A DNA stretch of 64,000 bases from CAXTKD01 sp964244885 (GCA_964244885.1 CAXTKD010000002.1:124001-188000); one strand, 5' to 3'. Positions 25,779-34,950 are shown, numbered from the stretch's first letter. Numbers and translations are program-made. Notes: generated by a model from the sequence alone, not told the origin.

Positions 25779-26846
25779 CTAGCGGCCCTCGCCCGCCGGA
25801 GCCGGCACGGGCTTTACCTTGGCGCCGTCGCGGACCTTGACGGTGCCCTCGGCGACGATCTGCTGGCCCACGGCGAGCCCGCGCTTGATCTCGACGAGCC
25901 CGTCCTCGCGAGCCCCGGTCAGCACCGGCACCCGGATCGCCACCTGGTCGGCGTCGATCTTGTAGACGAAGTTCTGGTCGCGAAGCGCGATCAGCGACAG
26001 TTCGGGCACCGCCGGGGCGTCGCGCGGATTGGACAGCACGTCGACCGTCAGCAGCATGCCCGGCCGCAGGCGGCGGTCGCCGTTGGGAAGCACGGCGCGG
26101 ACGGTGACCGAGCGGGTGACGGGATCGACGGTGCTCTCGATGCCCTCGATCGAGCCGTGGAACAGCGAATCGGGATAGGCCGCGGCGCGCGCCTCGATCG
26201 CCTGACCGACGTGCATCGCGCCGAGGAAGGTCTCGGGCAGCGCGAAGTCGAGCTTGATCGTCGAGACGTCGCTGATCGTCGCGATCTCGGCGCCCGCCGT
26301 GAGCGTCGCGCCGGGCGAGATGCGGCGCAGGCCGACGACGCCGGTGAACGGCGCGCGGATGACGCGGTCGCCGATCTGCGCCTGCGCGCCCGATGCCTGG
26401 GCACGCGCGGCGTCGCGCGCCGCGACCTGCTCGTCGATGCTGGCGCGGGTGGCGAAGCCCTGCTTCTGCAGCGCGAGCAGCCGGTCGAGCCGCTGCTGCG
26501 CCTCGGTCTGGCGGGCGGCGGCCTCGTTGAGGCCGGCGGTTTCCTGGCTCCGCATCAGCTCGGCGATCACCGCGCCCTTCTGGACCAGCTCGCCGTCGGT
26601 GAAGTGCAGCTTGACGATGCGCTCGGTGACGGTCGAGGCGAGAGTCGTCGATTCGCGGGCGTAGGCGGTGCCGACCGCCTGGATGCGGTCGGCGAAGCGG
26701 TGCGTCTCGACGCGCCCGGACACCACCGTCGGCACGCCGCCGCCGCCGCGCCTGCCCTCGTCGGCGGCGGGCTGCTTGTTGCACCCGGCAAGCGCAAGGA
26801 GAAGCGCGGCCGTCAGCATGTGCATGCGCGGTCGAAGCAAGGTCAT
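25779..26846 (-). CDS. RND efflux periplasmic adaptor lipoprotein, system 2
   Basis: A 355-residue HlyD/AcrA-like protein. The signal MHMLTAALLLALAGC ends in a lipobox LAGC, so the mature protein is anchored by a lipidated Cys. VTERIVKLHFTDGELVQKG and VIRAPFTGVVGLRRISPG are the two lipoyl half motifs, flanking a hairpin (about 105-170). ATG 26846 fits the lipoprotein signal; ATG 26873 is an alternative. It precedes its permease by 2 bp. Confidence 0.9.
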   Translation of the reverse strand: MTLLRPRMHMLTAALLLALAGCNKQPAADEGRRGGGGVPTVVSGRVETHRFADRIQAVGTAYARESTTLASTVTERIVKLHFTDGELVQKGAVIAELMRSQETAGLNEAAARQTEAQQRLDRLLALQKQGFATRASIDEQVAARDAARAQASGAQAQIGDRVIRAPFTGVVGLRRISPGATLTAGAEIATISDVSTIKLDFALPETFLGAMHVGQAIEARAAAYPDSLFHGSIEGIESTVDPVTRSVTVRAVLPNGDRRLRPGMLLTVDVLSNPRDAPAVPELSLIALRDQNFVYKIDADQVAIRVPVLTGAREDGLVEIKRGLAVGQQIVAEGTVKVRDGAKVKPVPAPAGEGR

Positions 26847-27024
26847 GCCCTCAAAGTTGTATACACGATGCATCCGACGCTCTTTGATGGCAAGTTCGTG
26901 ATGGCGCAAGACGCGCGCTGCCTATCGCAAACCTCGCCTGCCCGGCAACCAAGCTACGGCCCGTACGTTCCAATCCCGCGACATCCCTTGCCGGTAGAGC
27001 GCACGGGCGCGGAGGATATGTGAC

Positions 27025-27180
27025 ATGGCCGATAAACCAACGACGGCGCCGAAGCCCGACGACGATCCCGTGCCGCCCAAGCCGCTGATGACGCCCGAGG
27101 AGGGCGCGAATCAGGGTTTCGGCACCCCCGGCACCCCGGCCGAGCAGGTGCCCGAGGAGCTGGAGAACGGGTTCGCCTGA
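27025..27180 (+). CDS. Small disordered hypothetical protein
   Basis: 51 codons from ATG 27025, with GGAGGA about 9 bases before it. The protein is Pro/Glu/Asp-rich (DDDPVPPKPLMTPEEG, then GFGTPGTPAEQVPEEL) with no hydrophobic core, so it is probably disordered. The strong ribosome site supports translation. It stops directly next to the stop of the converging BKD E2 gene. I do not recognise the family. Confidence 0.6.
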   Translation: MADKPTTAPKPDDDPVPPKPLMTPEEGANQGFGTPGTPAEQVPEELENGFA

Positions 27181-28470
27181 TCAGTCGGCGAACAGCAGGA
27201 CCGGCGTCTCGAGGAATTTCTTGAGGAGCTGGACGTAGCTCGCGGCGTCCCAGCCGTCGACGACGCGGTGGTCGCAGCTGATCGACAGGTTCATCAGCTT
27301 GGCGCGGACGATATCGTCGCCGTGGAAGACCGGGCGCTCGACGATCTTGTTGGGCCCGATGATCGCGACCTCCGGCCGGTTGATCACCGGCGTCGTCGCG
27401 ATGCCACCGAGCGGCCCGAGCGAGGTGATGGTGAGCGTCGAGCCCGACAGCTCCTCCGACTTCGCCTTGCCTGTCCGCGCCGCCTCGGCGAGGCGGATGA
27501 TCTCGCTCGCGAGCTGCCAGACGTTCATATTCTGCGCGTCGCGGATCACCGGCACCATCAGCCCGGCGTCGGTCTGCGTCGCCATGCCGAGGTGGACCGC
27601 CCCGTGCCGAGTCACCACGCCGGCCTCGTCGTCGTAGCGCGCGTTGATCATCGGGAAGTCGGGGATCGCCTTGCAGACCGCGACGATCATAAGCGGCAGC
27701 ATCGTGAGCTTCGGCCGGTCGCCGCGATTGGCGTTCAGGTCGGCGCGCACCGCCTCCAGCGCCGTCACGTCGATCTCCTCGACATAGGTGAAGTGCGGGA
27801 TCGCGCGCTTCGACGCCGCCATGTTTTCGGCGATGCGGCGGCGCATTCCGATGACCTTGACCGGAACGTCCTCGCGGGTGCGCGAGGCGTGGGGCGGCAG
27901 GTAACCCTGGCCTGAGCCGTAGCGGAGATAGGCGTCGAGATCGGCGTGGCGGACGTGGCGGCCTTCGGACTTCACGTCGGCGAGATTGACTCCGAGATCC
28001 TTCGCCCGCGCGCGGACGGCGGGGGAGGCCAGCACCTGCTCGCGCTCGATGGGGGCTGCTATCGGCGACGGCTCCGTCCTGGGCACGGGCGTGGAGACAG
28101 GCTCAAGCTTCGGAGCGTCGACGACCTCCTCGACGCCCGGATTTTCCGCCTCGTACTGTTCGGCCGTTTCGCGCTGCGTCTCGGTAAGAGGTGCCGCGAT
28201 CACTTCCTCCGGCGCGTCTTGGACCTCACCCTCGGTCTCGATCACCACCAGCGCGCTGCCGATCGACACCATGTCGCCGACCTCGCCGGCGATCTCGACG
28301 ATCGTGCCCGCCACCGGCGATTCGATCTCGACCGTCGCCTTGTCGGTCATCATGTCGGCGACGCCCTGGTCTTCCTCGACGCGATCGCCGACCTTGACGT
28401 GCCAGTCGACGATCTCGGCCTGGGCGATGCCTTCGCCGATGTCGGGGAGCTTGAAGGTGAAGCGTGCCAC
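27181..28470 (-). CDS. bkdB: Branched-chain 2-oxoacid dehydrogenase E2 (lipoamide acyltransferase)
   Basis: The 429-residue core of the BKD complex, passing acyl groups from E1 to CoA. A lipoyl domain at 1-80 has the lipoylated lysine in TDKATVEIESP. A flexible linker and an E3/E1-binding domain (LASPAVRARAKDLGVNLADV, about 148-167) follow. The catalytic domain carries SCDHRVVDGWDAASYV with the active His/Asp. The start is GTG at 28470, overlapping the TAG of E1 beta by one base. No E3 gene follows, so E3 must come from elsewhere. Confidence 0.92.
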   Translation of the reverse strand: MARFTFKLPDIGEGIAQAEIVDWHVKVGDRVEEDQGVADMMTDKATVEIESPVAGTIVEIAGEVGDMVSIGSALVVIETEGEVQDAPEEVIAAPLTETQRETAEQYEAENPGVEEVVDAPKLEPVSTPVPRTEPSPIAAPIEREQVLASPAVRARAKDLGVNLADVKSEGRHVRHADLDAYLRYGSGQGYLPPHASRTREDVPVKVIGMRRRIAENMAASKRAIPHFTYVEEIDVTALEAVRADLNANRGDRPKLTMLPLMIVAVCKAIPDFPMINARYDDEAGVVTRHGAVHLGMATQTDAGLMVPVIRDAQNMNVWQLASEIIRLAEAARTGKAKSEELSGSTLTITSLGPLGGIATTPVINRPEVAIIGPNKIVERPVFHGDDIVRAKLMNLSISCDHRVVDGWDAASYVQLLKKFLETPVLLFAD

Positions 28471-29510
28471 TATGCGTCCCTCATGATCTTTTTCAGTGCC
28501 TCACCGATCCGGACGGGACCGGGGAAATACGCCCACTCGAGGCTGTGCGGATAGGGCGTGTCGAAGCCGGTGACGCGCTCGATCGGCGCCTCCAGGTGAT
28601 AGAAGCAGCTTTCCTGCACCTGCGCCGAAAGCTCGGCGCCGAAGCCGCTGGTCCGCGTCGCCTCGTGGACGATCATGCAGCGCCCGGTCTTCTTGACCGA
28701 CGCCTTGATCGTCTCGATGTCGAGCGGGACGAGGGTCCTGAGGTCGATGATCTCGGCGTCGACCCCGGCCTCCGCCATCACCGCCTGGCAGACGTGGACC
28801 ATCGTGCCGTAGCAGAGCACGGTCAGCGCCTCGCCCTCGCGCACGACCTTCGCCTTGCCGAGCTCGATCTTGTAATAGCCCTCGGGCACCTCGCCCGCCG
28901 GATGCTGCGCCCAGTTCTGCGTCGGCTTGTCCCAATGGCCGTCGAACGGGCCGTTGTAGATGCGCTTGGGCTCGAAGAAGATCGTCGGATCATTGTCCTC
29001 GATCGCCGCGATCAGCAGCCCCTTGGCGTCGTAGGGGGTGGAGGGGATCACGGTCTTCACGCCGGAGATGTGGGTGAAGATGCCCTCCGGCGACTGGCTG
29101 TGCGTCTGCCCGCCGAAGATGCCGCCGCCGAACGGCGAGCGAACGGTCATCGGCGACGTGAACTCGCCCGCCGAGCGGTAGCGAAGCCGCGCCGCCTCCG
29201 ACACCAGCTGGTCGAGCGCCGGGTAGATATAGTCGGCGAACTGGATCTCCGGCACCGGGCGCAGGCCATAGGCTCCCATGCCGACCGCGACTCCGATGAT
29301 GCCGCATTCGGTGATCGGCGTGTCGAACACCCGCGTCTTGCCGTGCTTCGCCTGCAGCCCGGCGGTGGCGCGGAACACGCCGCCGAAATAGCCGACGTCC
29401 TCGCCCATCACGATGACGGTCGGATCGCGCGTCATCATCACGTCGAGCGCCGAGTTGATCGCCTGGATCATGTTCATGCGGACGGTCGGTTCGGGCATGG
29501 TCTCGCTCAT
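28470..29510 (-). CDS. bkdA2: Branched-chain 2-oxoacid dehydrogenase E1 beta
   Basis: 346 residues forming the alpha2-beta2 thiamine-diphosphate E1 with the upstream gene. Visible blocks are VIVMGEDVGYFGGVFRATAG, EIQFADYIYPALDQLVSEAA and RSPFGGGIFGGQTHSQSPEG. Start ATG at 29510 (MSETMPEPTV): the Shine-Dalgarno GGAGGGGGGA immediately upstream lies at the edge of an element B copy. A longer frame through the repeat is rejected. Confidence 0.93.
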   Translation of the reverse strand: MSETMPEPTVRMNMIQAINSALDVMMTRDPTVIVMGEDVGYFGGVFRATAGLQAKHGKTRVFDTPITECGIIGVAVGMGAYGLRPVPEIQFADYIYPALDQLVSEAARLRYRSAGEFTSPMTVRSPFGGGIFGGQTHSQSPEGIFTHISGVKTVIPSTPYDAKGLLIAAIEDNDPTIFFEPKRIYNGPFDGHWDKPTQNWAQHPAGEVPEGYYKIELGKAKVVREGEALTVLCYGTMVHVCQAVMAEAGVDAEIIDLRTLVPLDIETIKASVKKTGRCMIVHEATRTSGFGAELSAQVQESCFYHLEAPIERVTGFDTPYPHSLEWAYFPGPVRIGEALKKIMRDA

Positions 29511-29513
29511 TCC

Positions 29514-29612
29514 CCCCTCCCCTTCAGGGGAGGGGCCGGGGGTGGGGCGGTGCCGCCCGCGCCGAGTCTGGCGGGAAGGCCCCACCCCAACCCCTCCCCT
29601 GAAGGGGAGGGG
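29514..29612. repeat. Element B copy 2, inside the BKD operon
   Basis: The inverted units 29514-29535 and 29591-29612 differ only in their TTCA/TGAA centres and enclose about 55 bases. The left edge overlaps the ribosome site of E1 beta. A stem of this size between E1 alpha and E1 beta may tune their ratio. Confidence 0.9.
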
Positions 29613-29634
29613 CTTGCGGCAGCGCGCATCTCCA

Positions 29635-30909
29635 TCACTTGGGAGCCCATGGGCGGCCGGAGGCGGTTTCCTCGGCGATCATCTGCGCCTGTTGCTCGCG
29701 CAGGTGCCAGGGCATCTCCTCGAACACGCCGTCGAACAGCGACTCCAGCGGCTGGAGCAGGCCGTGGCCGAGGATGCCGTTCTTCTCGGCCTCCTTCTGA
29801 GCCGCCTTGACCTGCTCGGCGAGTTCCCTGTCCTGCGCGGCGTGGCGCTCCTCGTCCCACTCGCCGAGCCCGATGAGATGGTCCTTGAGGCGGCGGATCG
29901 GATCCCCGAGCGGCCAGGCGTTGGGCTCGCCGGCGGAACGGTATTGAGTCGGGTCGTCGGAGGTCGAATGGCCCTCCGCGCGGTAAGTGAAATGCTCGAT
30001 CAAGGTCGGGCCGTTGTTGGTCCGCGCGCGCTCCGCCGCCCACTGCGTCGCCGCGTAGACCGCCAGCGCGTCGTTGCCGTCGACCCGGAGCCCGGCGATG
30101 CCGTAGCCGATGGCGCGCGCCGCGAAGGTCGTCGCCTCGGCGCCCGCGAAGCCCGAGAAGCTCGAGATCGCCCACTGGTTGTTGACGACGTTGAAGATCA
30201 CCGGCGCGCGATAGACGGTGGCGAAGGTCAGCGCGGAATGGAAGTCGCCCTCCGCGGTCGAGCCCTCGCCGCACCAGGTCGCGGCGATGCGGGTGTCGCC
30301 GCGCGACGCGCTGGCCATCGCCCAGCCGACCGCCTGCGGATATTGCGTGGTGAGGTTGCCCGAGATCGAGAAGAACCCCGCCTGCCGCGACGAATACATG
30401 ATCGGCAGCTGCTTGCCCTGCAGCCGGTCGGCGCGGTTCGAGTAGATCTGGTTCATCATGTCGACGAGGCTCCAGCCGCGCGCGATCAGCAGGCCCTGCT
30501 GACGATACGACGGGAAGCACATGTCCTCATAGTCGAGCGCGTGAGCCGCCGACACCGCGACCGCCTCCTCGCCGGTGCACTTCATGTAGAAGCTGGTCTT
30601 GCCCTGGCGCTGGGCGCGGAACATGCGCTCGTCGAAGGCGCGGACCAGCGCCATGCTGCGCAGCATTTGCCGCAGCTTGTCGGGCGTCAGGCCCGGATTC
30701 CATGGGCCCACGGCCGCGCCGTTTTCGTCCAACACGCGAACCAGCGAATAGGACAGGTCGGCGAACTCGCGGGCGTTCGCAGCAATATCCGGCCGCCGCG
30801 CCGCGCCCGCAGCGGGAATGTCGACCGCAGCAAAATCGACCTCGTCGCCCGGGCGGAACTTGGGCTCGGGAACGTGGAGCGACAGCGGCTGGAGGTTGGC
30901 GCGGGTCAT
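29635..30909 (-). CDS. bkdA1: Branched-chain 2-oxoacid dehydrogenase E1 alpha
   Basis: A 424-residue ThDP-dependent subunit that decarboxylates branched-chain 2-oxo acids. FPSYRQQGLLIARG and the ThDP-binding motif GEGSTAEGDFHSALTFATVY...NNQWAIS are clear. RAEGHSTSDDPTQYR is the phospho-loop region seen in BKD E1 alpha. ATG 30909 (MTRANLQPLS) gives the usual N-terminus; the longer frame is less likely. It is the first gene of the E1a-E1b-E2 operon and, with ilvE, indicates branched-chain amino acid breakdown. Confidence 0.93.
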   Translation of the reverse strand: MTRANLQPLSLHVPEPKFRPGDEVDFAAVDIPAAGAARRPDIAANAREFADLSYSLVRVLDENGAAVGPWNPGLTPDKLRQMLRSMALVRAFDERMFRAQRQGKTSFYMKCTGEEAVAVSAAHALDYEDMCFPSYRQQGLLIARGWSLVDMMNQIYSNRADRLQGKQLPIMYSSRQAGFFSISGNLTTQYPQAVGWAMASASRGDTRIAATWCGEGSTAEGDFHSALTFATVYRAPVIFNVVNNQWAISSFSGFAGAEATTFAARAIGYGIAGLRVDGNDALAVYAATQWAAERARTNNGPTLIEHFTYRAEGHSTSDDPTQYRSAGEPNAWPLGDPIRRLKDHLIGLGEWDEERHAAQDRELAEQVKAAQKEAEKNGILGHGLLQPLESLFDGVFEEMPWHLREQQAQMIAEETASGRPWAPK

Positions 30910-31114
30910 TCGCGTGAACTTTCGGAGTCGGGACGTCGCACATATACACAACGCTTCGCGATGAGAAGATAGGACAGCCCTGCTGCCTTAACGGAAGATT
31001 ATTTCGCGCGGCCACCGGAAGCTTCCGGGCGCCCGGCGGAGAAACCGAAGGCCGCCTCCATCGTTCTTATGTCGCCGGCCGCCAATGAGCCGGAGCGAAC
31101 GAGAGGAGCACGTC

Positions 31115-31363
31115 ATGGACGACAATCGCCAGCAGCAGAATCAGGACCAGCAGGCCCAAGGCCAGCAAGGCCGCGATCGCGACGACAACCGTCAGCAGCA
31201 GCAGGACGGCGGCTTCGGCGCCAGCAATCGCAACAGCGACATCGACAACACCGCCGGCTTCGGCGGCACGGGCAGCGACCTCGGCAGCGGCGGCCGCTCC
31301 TCGGGCAACGACTTCAACCGCGATTCGGATCGCGACAGTATCTCGGATCGCGCCGACCGCTAG
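31115..31363 (+). CDS. Small Gln/Asp/Gly-rich hypothetical protein
   Basis: 82 residues from ATG 31115, after GAGAGGAG. Sequence is very low complexity: QQQNQDQQAQGQQGRDRDD at the start, then NSDIDNTAGFGGTGSDLGS and a DRDSISDRADR tail. It is highly hydrophilic and surely disordered. Similar short hydrophilic proteins occur near stress genes, but no function can be given. A hairpin terminator follows. Confidence 0.6.
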   Translation: MDDNRQQQNQDQQAQGQQGRDRDDNRQQQQDGGFGASNRNSDIDNTAGFGGTGSDLGSGGRSSGNDFNRDSDRDSISDRADR

Positions 31364-31372
31364 CGCGTCCGG

Positions 31373-31396
31373 CGGGCCGCCTTCACCGGCGGCCCG
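31373..31396. terminator. Hairpin between convergent genes
   Basis: CGGGCCGCC and GGCGGCCCG form a 9-bp stem with a 6-base loop, followed by TCTTG on the + strand. It lies 9 bp after the small gene and 12 bp before the gatB stop and could end both transcripts. Confidence 0.6.
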
Positions 31397-31408
31397 TCTT
31401 GCGCTCGC

Positions 31409-32881
31409 CTAGCCGAGCGCCTTCTTCAGCAGATCGTTGACCACGCCCGGGTTGGCCTTGCCGCCCGTCGCCTTCATCGTCTGGCCGACGAAGAAACCGA
31501 ACAATTTGTCCTTGCCGGAGCGGTATTCGGCGACCTTGTCGGCGTTCGCCGCCATGACCTCGGCGATCGCCTTTTCCAGCGCGCCGGTGTCGGAGACCTG
31601 CCTCAGCCCGCGCTCCTCGACGATCGTGCCGGCATCCTGCCCGGTCTCGAGCATCGCTTCGAACACCTGCTTGGCGAGGCTGCCCGACAGCGTCTTGTCA
31701 TCGACCAGGCTCAGCAGCTCGGCCGCCTGCCTCGGCGACACCGGGCTGTCGGCGATGTCCTTGCCCAGCCGGTTGAGCGCGCCGAACAGGTCGGAGGTCA
31801 ACCAGTTGGACGCGGCCTTCGCCATCGCCAGATCGTCGACCTTGCCCGTCGCCGCCATCAGCGCCTCGAACCAGCGCGCCGTCTCGACGTCCGCCGTAAT
31901 CACGTTCGCGGAATAGTCCGATAGCCCGAGCGCGCCGGTGTAGCGCGCGCGCTTGGCGTCGGGCAGCTCGGGCAGGCTCGCCTTGCAGTCCGCGACGAAA
32001 TCCTCGGTCAGCACCAGCGGCAGCAGGTCGGGATCGGGGAAATAGCGGTAGTCGTGCGCTTCTTCCTTCGACCGCATCGAGCGAGTCTCGATCCGGTCGG
32101 GATCGAACAGCCGCGTCTCCTGGACGATCGTGCCGCCGCCCTCGATCACGTCGACCTGGCGCTTCGCCTCATATTCGATCGCCGCCATCACGAAGCGGAC
32201 CGAGTTGACGTTCTTGATCTCGCAGCGCGTGCCGAGCGGATCGCCCACTTTCCGCACCGAGACGTTGACGTCGGCGCGCATCGAGCCTTCCTCCATGTTG
32301 CCGTCGCAACTGCCGACGTAGCGCAGGATCGAGCGCAGCTTGCGGACATAGGCACCCGCTTCCTCGGGCGAGCGCATGTCGGGCTTGGAGACGATCTCCA
32401 TCAGCGCGACGCCCGAGCGGTTGAGATCGACGTAGGAGACGCCCGGCTGGTCGTGGATCGACTTGCCCGCGTCCTGCTCCAGATGGATGCGCTCGACGCC
32501 GACCGCGCGCGTCCCGCCCTCGACCTCGATCTCGACGACGCCCTCGCCGACCACCGGATGCTGGAACTGGCTGATCTGGTAGCCCTGCGGCAGGTCGGCG
32601 TAGAAATAATTCTTGCGGTCGAAGCGCGACCAGCGGTGGATCTCCGCGCCGAGCGCCAGCCCGGTCCGCACCGCCTGCCGCACGCACTCGCCATTAATGA
32701 CTGGCAACATCCCCGGCATCGCCGCATCGACCAGGCTAACGTTGGCGTTCGGCTCCGACCCGAAGGTCGTCGACGCGCCCGAGAACAGCTTGGCGTTCGA
32801 GGTCACCTGTGCGTGGACCTCGAGCCCGAGCACGACCTCCCAGTCCCCGGTCTCGCCCTTGATTCGGTATGTGCTGTCCAT
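31409..32881 (-). CDS. gatB: Asp/Glu-tRNA(Asn/Gln) amidotransferase subunit B
   Basis: The 490-residue subunit that binds the mischarged tRNA and phosphorylates its side chain. Features are WEVVLGLEVHAQVTSNAKLFSGAS near the start, KNYFYADLPQGYQISQFQHP and DLNRSGVALMEIVSKPD, then a C-terminal tail domain ending GGKANPGVVNDLLKKALG. ATG 32881 (MDSTYRIKG) lies 2 bp after the gatA stop. The frame runs further upstream, but that is shadow. Confidence 0.95.
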   Translation of the reverse strand: MDSTYRIKGETGDWEVVLGLEVHAQVTSNAKLFSGASTTFGSEPNANVSLVDAAMPGMLPVINGECVRQAVRTGLALGAEIHRWSRFDRKNYFYADLPQGYQISQFQHPVVGEGVVEIEVEGGTRAVGVERIHLEQDAGKSIHDQPGVSYVDLNRSGVALMEIVSKPDMRSPEEAGAYVRKLRSILRYVGSCDGNMEEGSMRADVNVSVRKVGDPLGTRCEIKNVNSVRFVMAAIEYEAKRQVDVIEGGGTIVQETRLFDPDRIETRSMRSKEEAHDYRYFPDPDLLPLVLTEDFVADCKASLPELPDAKRARYTGALGLSDYSANVITADVETARWFEALMAATGKVDDLAMAKAASNWLTSDLFGALNRLGKDIADSPVSPRQAAELLSLVDDKTLSGSLAKQVFEAMLETGQDAGTIVEERGLRQVSDTGALEKAIAEVMAANADKVAEYRSGKDKLFGFFVGQTMKATGGKANPGVVNDLLKKALG

Positions 32882-32883
32882 CT

Positions 32884-34359
32884 CTACCACCACTTCGCCG
32901 GCGCGGCCGTAAAGCCAGCCGCGCGTTCGAGCGCGAAGCCCGCATTTAGGACGCCACACTCATCGAGCGGCTTGCCGATCAGCTGAAGGCCGAGCGGGAG
33001 GCCGGCGCTGTCCAGCCCCGCCGGGATCGACATTGCGGGCAGGCCGGCGAGCGACGACGGCACGGTGAAGACGTCGTTTAGATACATAGCGATCGGGTCG
33101 TCCGACTTCTCGCCGCTCGCGAAGGCGGCGCTCGGGGCGGTCGGGGTGAGCAGGACATCGCAGCTTTCCCACGCCAGCTCGAAGTCGCGCGCGATCAGCG
33201 TCCGCACCTTCTGCGCCTGGAGATAGTAGGCGTCGTAATAGCCCGCCGAGAGCACGTAGGTGCCGATCATGATGCGGCGCTTGACCTCCGGCCCGAAGCC
33301 CGCGGCGCGGGTCGCCTCGTACATGTCGGCGAGGCTGCCGCCCTCGTCGACGCGCAGGCCGTAGCGGACGCCATCGTAGCGCGCGAGGTTGGACGACGCC
33401 TCGGCGGGGGCAACGATGTAGTAGGCGGGAAGCGCGTACCTGGTGTGCGGCAGCGAGACATCGACGATCTCGGCGCCGGCGTCGCGCGCCCAGCCGATGC
33501 CCTTTTGCCACAGCGCCTCGATCTCGGGGTTCATGCCGTCGAGGCGATATTCCTTCGGGATGCCGATCCGCTTGCCGCAAAGGTCGCCCGTGAGCGCCGC
33601 CTCGAAATCCGGAACCGCGACCTCCAGCGAGGTCGAGTCCTTGGGATCGAAGCCCGCCATGCTCTGCAGCAGGATCGCGCAGTCGCGCACGTCGCGCGCC
33701 ATCGGCCCCGCCTGGTCGAGCGACGAGGCAAACGCCACCACGCCCCAGCGCGAGCAGCGCCCGTAGGTCGGCTTGATCCCCGCGATGCCGACGAAGGCGG
33801 CCGGCTGGCGGATCGAGCCGCCGGTGTCGGTTCCCGTCGCCCCCGCGCACAGCCGCGCCGCGACCGCCGCCGCAGAGCCACCCGACGAGCCGCCCGGCAC
33901 GAGAGCGGCGTTCGACCCCGGCGGCCGCCACGGCGAGATGACGTTGCCGAACGCGCTGGTCTCGTTCGACGAGCCCATCGCGAACTGGTCCATGTTGAGC
34001 TTGCCGAGCATCCCCGCGCCGTCGGCGAACAGCCGTGCGGTGATCGTGCTCTCATAGGTCGGCACGAAGCCCTCGAGGATCTTCGACGCCGCCGTCGTCT
34101 GCACCCCCGCCGTCGCGAACAGATCCTTGATGCCGAGCGGGATGCCGGCGAGCGGCTTCGCCTCGCCGCGCGCCAGCGCCACGTCCGCCGCCTCCGCCGC
34201 CGCCAGCGCATGCTCCGGCGTCTCGACGATAAAGGCATTGAGCGACCGCGCCGCCTCAACCGCCGCGACGTGCGCCTGCGTCAACTCCTTCGCCGAGAAC
34301 GCCTTGGCGCGCAGCCCGTCTCGCATTGCCGCGAGCGTCAGGTTGGTCAGCTCGCTCAT
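32884..34359 (-). CDS. gatA: Asp/Glu-tRNA(Asn/Gln) amidotransferase subunit A
   Basis: A 491-residue amidase that releases ammonia from glutamine for the GatCAB complex. The amidase triad is visible: Lys78 in PLGIKDLF, Ser158 in GGSSGGSAAAVAARL and nucleophile Ser182 in GTDTGGSIRQPA. ATG 34359; the ribosome site GGGGGAGGGA directly upstream is the edge of element B copy 3. gatC lies upstream across that repeat. Confidence 0.95.
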   Translation of the reverse strand: MSELTNLTLAAMRDGLRAKAFSAKELTQAHVAAVEAARSLNAFIVETPEHALAAAEAADVALARGEAKPLAGIPLGIKDLFATAGVQTTAASKILEGFVPTYESTITARLFADGAGMLGKLNMDQFAMGSSNETSAFGNVISPWRPPGSNAALVPGGSSGGSAAAVAARLCAGATGTDTGGSIRQPAAFVGIAGIKPTYGRCSRWGVVAFASSLDQAGPMARDVRDCAILLQSMAGFDPKDSTSLEVAVPDFEAALTGDLCGKRIGIPKEYRLDGMNPEIEALWQKGIGWARDAGAEIVDVSLPHTRYALPAYYIVAPAEASSNLARYDGVRYGLRVDEGGSLADMYEATRAAGFGPEVKRRIMIGTYVLSAGYYDAYYLQAQKVRTLIARDFELAWESCDVLLTPTAPSAAFASGEKSDDPIAMYLNDVFTVPSSLAGLPAMSIPAGLDSAGLPLGLQLIGKPLDECGVLNAGFALERAAGFTAAPAKWW

Positions 34360-34360
34360 T

Positions 34361-34480
34361 TCCCTCCCCCTATCGGGGGGAGGGCGAGGGAGAGGGGTCG
34401 CGAGCGAAGCGAGCAGAAGAAAAGAGCCGCGCCTTCGGCGCGCCCCTCTCCCCAGCCCTCCCCCCGGAAGGGGGAGGGAG
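34361..34480. repeat. Element B copy 3, between gatC and gatA
   Basis: Both ends read TCCCTCCCCC in inverted orientation (34361-34370 and 34471-34480), each followed by its own small palindrome, with a second inner inverted pair GAGAGGGG/CCCCTCTC. The gatA ribosome site lies in its left edge. The centre contains GCGAGCGAAGCGAGC and a CGCGCCTTCGGCGCG hairpin. Confidence 0.9.
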
Positions 34481-34495
34481 TACGCCGTGAGGCCA

Positions 34496-34783
34496 TCATT
34501 CGATCACCTTCGGCACGACGAAGAAGCCGTGCGCGGATTTGGGGGCGTTGGCGGTGACGTCCGCGGCCTTCGCGCCGTCGGTCACCACATCCTCGCGCCA
34601 ACGGAGTGTATTGGGGATCACCGCCGTCATCGGCTCGACGCCCTTGGTGTCGACCTCCCTCAGCTGCTCGATCCAGCCGAGGATGCCGTTCAGCTCCCCG
34701 ACCAGCGGCTCGACCTCGCCCTCGCCCATGCGAATGCGGGCGAGATGGGCGATGCGCTTAACGGTGGCGGCGTCGACCGACAT
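34496..34783 (-). CDS. gatC: Asp/Glu-tRNA(Asn/Gln) amidotransferase subunit C
   Basis: A 95-residue assembly subunit that wraps around GatA. VKRIAHLARIRMGEGEVEPL at the start and GILGWIEQLREVDTKGVEPM are typical of GatC; the end HGFFVVPKVIE is also usual. It leads the gatC-gatA-gatB operon. GatCAB is needed where Gln-tRNA or Asn-tRNA is made by the indirect route. Confidence 0.94.
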   Translation of the reverse strand: MSVDAATVKRIAHLARIRMGEGEVEPLVGELNGILGWIEQLREVDTKGVEPMTAVIPNTLRWREDVVTDGAKAADVTANAPKSAHGFFVVPKVIE

Positions 34784-34865
34784 GAGGTGCCTTTGACGGT
34801 TGGGAACGGCGCGCGGTTAGCATGGTGGGACGCGCGGCTTCAAGGCGTGACACTGGCGTCACAAG

Positions 34866-34950
34866 CCTCCGTTCGTGGTGAGCCTGTCGAACCGCGTGGC
34901 CCCCGCGTCGGTGCGGTCTCGTCCTTCGACAGGCTCAGGACGAACGGAGG
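34866..34950. repeat. Element C, imperfect inverted repeat
   Basis: CCTCCGTTCGTGGTGAGCCT with GTCGAA (34866-34890) is the inverse of a block ending at 34950, differing at the two bases GG/CC. It lies between gatC and the amidohydrolase stop (34959). The core GAGCCTGTCGAA appears once in each arm. Confidence 0.85.

Noticed and set aside
25777..26784. Upstream extension of the second RND permease frame over its adaptor
   Set aside because: The extension is Arg-rich shadow of the adaptor; GTG 25776 with GAGGG gives the normal RND N-terminus.
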